Shown here: piece after piece, positions 6,559-8,767 of the stretch
Numbering within the stretch: position 1 is the stretch's first letter
Layout: each line of letters starts with the position of its first letter
NCBI GenBank assembly: GCA_003644275.1
Contig: QNBY01000034.1
Location: 1 to 8,767 of the forward strand
Origin: Planctomycetota bacterium
GTDB taxonomy: Bacteria; Planctomycetota; B143-G9
DNA: 8,767 nt
Reading direction: 5' to 3'
Translations under genes and position numbers: made by a program
Notes under the pieces: generated by a model
Seen by the model: the letters and a program-made list of their open reading frames with translations, nothing else
What the model was told of the DNA's origin: nothing
Databases searched by the model: none

Positions 6559-6951
6559 TCAATACTCCTCGCCTATCTTCGACCCGCACTTCTTGCACAC
6601 GCGGGCCTTCTTTCCGTTGCCGAGGACCTTCACTCCGACGCGGACGGGCATGTCGCACTTGGGACACACCAGCATGACGTTGGAGATGTGGATGGAGCCC
6701 TCGACGTCGATGATGCCGCCGGGCCTGTTCCTGTTGGGGTCGGGGCGGACGGCCTTCTTGCGCATGTTGAGGCCTTCGACCACCACCCTGCCGGTGCGCC
6801 GGTCGATGCTCTTTATCCTGCCCCTGCCGCCGAGGTCGTTCCTGTCGGCCTTGCGGGGGTCGCGCGCGCCGGACTCGGCGCCGCAGACGACCTGCACGAG
6901 GTCGCCCTTCCTCAGCCTTGTCTTTATGCGTTCGTTCTTCTTCTTGAGCAT
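6559..6951 (-). CDS. rplX: 50S ribosomal protein L24, zinc-ribbon form with extended KOW loop
   Basis: Early 50S assembly initiator near the exit tunnel. The 130-residue product is longer than the usual 100-110. The KOW motif begins at [13 protein letters not shown] (12-24). The loop normally reading like GKDKGKRGKV is expanded here (about residues 24-46, rich in Asp and Arg) before GRGRIKSI. The conserved [15 protein letters not shown] (56-70) and [19 protein letters not shown] (76-94) blocks follow. The C-terminus carries two Cys pairs, CPKC (96-99) and CKKC (119-122), a zinc ribbon seen in many bacterial L24 proteins. The Shine-Dalgarno GGAGG overlaps the end of rplN. TGA stop, 2 bases before rplE. 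Confidence 0.97.
   Translation of the reverse strand: MLKKKNERIKTRLRKGDLVQVVCGAESGARDPRKADRNDLGGRGRIKSIDRRTGRVVVEGLNMRKKAVRPDPNRNRPGGIIDVEGSIHISNVMLVCPKCDMPVRVGVKVLGNGKKARVCKKCGSKIGEEY
6565..6570 (-). promoter_or_regulatory. Shine-Dalgarno of rplE
   Basis: GAGGAG on the minus strand within the last codons of rplX, 8 bases before the rplE ATG. It supports the 199-residue start over a longer open frame. Confidence 0.75.
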
Positions 6952-6963
6952 GACGGGCCTCCG

Positions 6964-7332
6964 TTAGACCACCTCGGCCGCGAGGGAGATGATCTTCATG
7001 AACTTCCGGCTTCTGAGCTCGCGGGCCACGGCGCCGAAGATGCGGGTGCCCTTGGGGTTCCCGGCGTCGTCGATTATCACGGCCGCGTTGTCGTCGAAGC
7101 GCAGGACGGAGCCGTCCTCGCGCTTGATGGGAGCCTTGGTCCTGACGACGACGGCCTTCAGCACGTCGCCCTGCTTTATCGAGCCGTTGGGAGCCACCTT
7201 ACGGGCGCTCACAACGATTATGTCGCCCACCCGCGCATAACGGCGTCCGGTGCTGCCGAGCACCTTGATGCACCTCACCTGTTTCGCGCCGGAGTTGTCG
7301 GCGACATCGAGCATAGTCTGCATCTGGATCAT
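6964..7332 (-). CDS. rplN: 50S ribosomal protein L14
   Basis: Large-subunit interface protein that contributes to bridge B8 and binds silencing factor RsfS in other bacteria. The 122-residue product has exactly the usual family length and aligns end to end from memory: [17 protein letters not shown] at the start, VRCIKVLG (19-26), the [14 protein letters not shown] segment, and [21 protein letters not shown] at the end. A GGAG 8 bases before the ATG serves as Shine-Dalgarno. It is the first gene of the classical spc operon, but only 15 bases separate it from rpsQ, so no separate spc promoter fits here. It ends with TAA. Confidence 0.98.
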   Translation of the reverse strand: MIQMQTMLDVADNSGAKQVRCIKVLGSTGRRYARVGDIIVVSARKVAPNGSIKQGDVLKAVVVRTKAPIKREDGSVLRFDDNAAVIIDDAGNPKGTRIFGAVARELRSRKFMKIISLAAEVV

Positions 7333-7347
7333 GGCACCGCTCCGTCC

Positions 7348-7608
7348 CTATATCTCTTTCTTCTGCACGATGCGGACAAGGCGCCAGCGCTTCGTCTTGC
7401 TGAGGGGCCGGGTCTCCATTATCTCGACCGTGTCCCCGACTGCGGCCTCGTTCTTCTCGTCGTGGGCCTTCAACGCCGTCCAGCGCCGGATGTATTTCTT
7501 GTAAAGCGGGTGCTTGACGAGCCGCTCCACGCGCACGGTGATGGTCTTGTCCATCTTGTCGCTCGCCACCACGCCTATCACCTTCTTGCGGTTGCCGCGC
7601 TCTTTCAT
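7348..7608 (-). CDS. rpsQ: 30S ribosomal protein S17
   Basis: Primary 16S rRNA binder (OB fold) of the small-subunit body. The 86-residue product shows the S17 pattern: [20 protein letters not shown] near the N-terminus (residues 8-27), [10 protein letters not shown] (33-42), the [23 protein letters not shown] block (48-70), and the terminal KRWRLVRIV. Its ATG overlaps the rpmC stop (ATGA), with AGAGG upstream. It ends in TAG, one of only two normal gene ends in this window to use amber. The stop is in the same frame as rplN, five codons downstream. Confidence 0.97.
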   Translation of the reverse strand: MKERGNRKKVIGVVASDKMDKTITVRVERLVKHPLYKKYIRRWTALKAHDEKNEAAVGDTVEIMETRPLSKTKRWRLVRIVQKKEI

Positions 7609-7817
7609 CGTTCGACCTCTTCGTTCAGCTCACGCTCCCGAAGGATGGTGAGTATCCTCGCTATCTGCCGCCGGTAGAAACGGAAGTCGGAGTTGCGCTC
7701 GATGTGGTCCGTGACGGACTTGTAGCGCAGGTTGAACAATTCGCGGCGGTATTCCTCGAGCTCCTTGCGGAGCGTGTCGCTGTCCTTCTCCCTGAGCTCC
7801 CTCGTGATCCTGCTCAT
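7605..7817 (-). CDS. rpmC: 50S ribosomal protein L29
   Basis: Small two-helix protein at the polypeptide exit tunnel, near the docking site for SRP and trigger factor. The 70-residue product has the L29 pattern: an N-terminal helix with [20 protein letters not shown], the FNLRYK turn (residues 28-33), and the second helix with the conserved [15 protein letters not shown] block (49-63). A longer open frame continues upstream, but it only overlaps rplP and rpsC out of frame. The ATG at 7815-7817 is chosen because a strong AGGAGG sits 8 bases upstream and because it gives the normal family length. It overlaps the rplP stop as ATGA and its own TGA overlaps the rpsQ ATG. Confidence 0.95.
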   Translation of the reverse strand: MSRITRELREKDSDTLRKELEEYRRELFNLRYKSVTDHIERNSDFRFYRRQIARILTILRERELNEEVER

Positions 7818-8230
7818 GCGTGTTTCCTCCTGACAAGGCGGACCTTCAGGGGCAGCTTGTGGGCCTGGCGGTTGAAGGCGAGCCTGGCGAGGTTCTCGGA
7901 CACCGCGGACAGCTCGAAGATGATCGTCCCCGGCTTCACCACCGCCACCCATTCCTTCACGTCGCCCTTGCCCTTGCCCATTCGCGTCTCGTTGGGCTTC
8001 GCGGTGACGGGCTTGTGCGGGAAAATCCTCAGCCAGAACTGCCCCACTCCGCCTATGGCGCGGTTGAGGGCCACGCGCGCCGCCTCTATCTGGCGGGCCG
8101 TTATGTAACCGCGCTCGAGCGCCTGGATGCCCCACTCGCCGAACTCGACGGTGTTGCCCCTCGTGGCGTTCCCGCGGATGCGGCCGCGCTGCTGCTTGCG
8201 GTACTTGACTCGTTTCGGCATGAGAACCAT
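7814..8230 (-). CDS. rplP: 50S ribosomal protein L16
   Basis: Large-subunit protein of the central protuberance/A-site region, needed for late 50S assembly. The 138-residue product starts close to the canonical MPKRVKYRKQQRGR signature. I chose the ATG at 8228-8230, giving MVLMPKR, because AAGGAG lies 6 bases upstream; the ATG three codons later is the alternative. Residues 76-90 hold the conserved TAKPNETRMGKGKGD block; Arg83 matches the arginine hydroxylated in E. coli L16. The usual basic KR-x-GK-x-WIR stretch reads IGGVGQFWLR here (residues 59-68), which is a divergent version. The stop overlaps the rpmC start (ATGA), indicating coupled translation. Confidence 0.97.
   Translation of the reverse strand: MVLMPKRVKYRKQQRGRIRGNATRGNTVEFGEWGIQALERGYITARQIEAARVALNRAIGGVGQFWLRIFPHKPVTAKPNETRMGKGKGDVKEWVAVVKPGTIIFELSAVSENLARLAFNRQAHKLPLKVRLVRRKHA
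7826..7831 (-). promoter_or_regulatory. Shine-Dalgarno of rpmC
   Basis: AGGAGG read on the minus strand, 8 bases before the rpmC ATG and inside the last codons of rplP. It fixes the rpmC start within a much longer open frame. Confidence 0.8.
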
Positions 8231-8233
8231 GAC

Positions 8234-8767
8234 TTACTCCTTCGGGCCTCGCCCGGAACGGTCCACCTGCCCGTGATAGACCCACACCTTCACGCCTATG
8301 TGGCCGTAGGGGGTCTTGGCCTCGGTGAAGCCGTAGTCTATGTCGGCGTCGAGCGTGCTGAGCGGGAGCCTGCCCACGGTGTAGTGCTCGCGGCGGGACA
8401 TCTCCGCGCCGCCGAGCCTGCCCGCGCACATGATCTTTATGCCCTTCACGCCCGCGTTCCTCGCCTGCTCGATGGTGCGCTTCATGGCGCGGCGGAAGCT
8501 GATGCGCCTCGAGAGCTGGTCGGCCACCGTCTCGGCCAGAAGCTGCGCGTTGGCCTCAGGGTTCTTCACCTCGACGGCGTCCACCTGCACCGGCCGGCCC
8601 GCTATCTTCTCCAGGTCGGCGCGGAGCTGCTCGATGTTCACGCCCTTCTTGCCTATCACCACGCCCGGCCGGGCCGCGTGGACCGTCACCTTCGCCGGGT
8701 CGTCGTCCGACTTGCGCTCGATCTCGATGTGCGATATGCCGGCGTAGGCGAACTTGCTCTTGATGTG
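8234..8767 (-). CDS. rpsC: 30S ribosomal protein S3 (C-terminal 177 residues; 5' end outside window)
   Basis: Small-subunit head protein at the mRNA entry channel. The reading frame is open from the window edge to a TAA at 8234-8236. About the first 40 residues expected for S3 lie beyond base 8767. The visible part has the type II KH domain with the VVIGKKG loop (fragment residues 36-42), then the RRAMKR segment and the C-terminal S3 signature around GRLGGAEMSRREHY, ending in the conserved VKVW stretch. A GTG at 8687-8689 looks like a start but encodes the internal Val of VTVHAARPG, so it is not the true start. The tail after VKVW is short, as in many bacteria. The last codons (AAG GAG TAA) form the Shine-Dalgarno of rplP, which starts 3 bases downstream. 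Identification is secure; only the N-terminus is missing. Confidence 0.97.
   Translation of the reverse strand, partial: HIKSKFAYAGISHIEIERKSDDDPAKVTVHAARPGVVIGKKGVNIEQLRADLEKIAGRPVQVDAVEVKNPEANAQLLAETVADQLSRRISFRRAMKRTIEQARNAGVKGIKIMCAGRLGGAEMSRREHYTVGRLPLSTLDADIDYGFTEAKTPYGHIGVKVWVYHGQVDRSGRGPKE

Noticed and set aside
7333..7347. Possible spc promoter or S8-binding regulatory region between rpsQ and rplN
   Set aside because: Only 15 bases separate the genes, with a ribosome-binding site in them. I saw no -10/-35 pair and no convincing hairpin.

Overview
The window is a GC-rich bacterial chromosomal segment holding the middle of the ribosomal-protein super-operon (end of S10, all of spc, start of alpha). 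Every supported gene is on the minus strand, so transcription runs from base 8767 towards base 1. In transcript order: rpsC (5' end outside the window), rplP, rpmC, rpsQ, rplN, rplX, rplE, rpsN, rpsH, rplF, rplR, rpsE, rplO, secY (interrupted), adk, map, infA, rpmJ and rpsM (3' end outside the window).

The layout is very compact. The largest gap between genes is 19 bases (rplF-rplR), and seven junctions overlap by 1 or 4 bases (ATGA, TTGA or TGATG). Shine-Dalgarno sequences lie mostly inside the end of the preceding gene. There is no room for an internal promoter and no hairpin-plus-T-run terminator, so all genes are probably carried on one message with translational coupling. No stretch over 300 bases lacks a gene. 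No mobile element, CRISPR array, tRNA, rRNA or long repeat was seen.

Functionally the block supplies large-subunit proteins L16, L29, L14, L24, L5, L6, L18, L15 and L36, small-subunit proteins S3, S17, S14, S8, S5 and S13, initiation factor IF-1, the SecY translocon channel, adenylate kinase and methionine aminopeptidase. The secY-adk-map-infA-rpmJ-rpsM order is the one found in Gram-positives and many deep-branching phyla, not the gammaproteobacterial order.

Two things stand out. (1) secY carries a single in-frame amber codon (bases 3012-3014) in the loop between membrane segments 3 and 4, with reading frame and loop length otherwise intact. (2) rpmD (L30), normally between rpsE and rplO, is absent: those genes overlap by one base. 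Loss of L30 is known in several phyla (for example Cyanobacteria, Chlamydiae, Planctomycetes, candidate phyla radiation). Together with the SecY sequence this weakly suggests a PVC-like or other uncultured lineage, but I cannot place the organism firmly. Apart from the secY stop, this is an ordinary housekeeping region, and I found no evidence of a new biological system.
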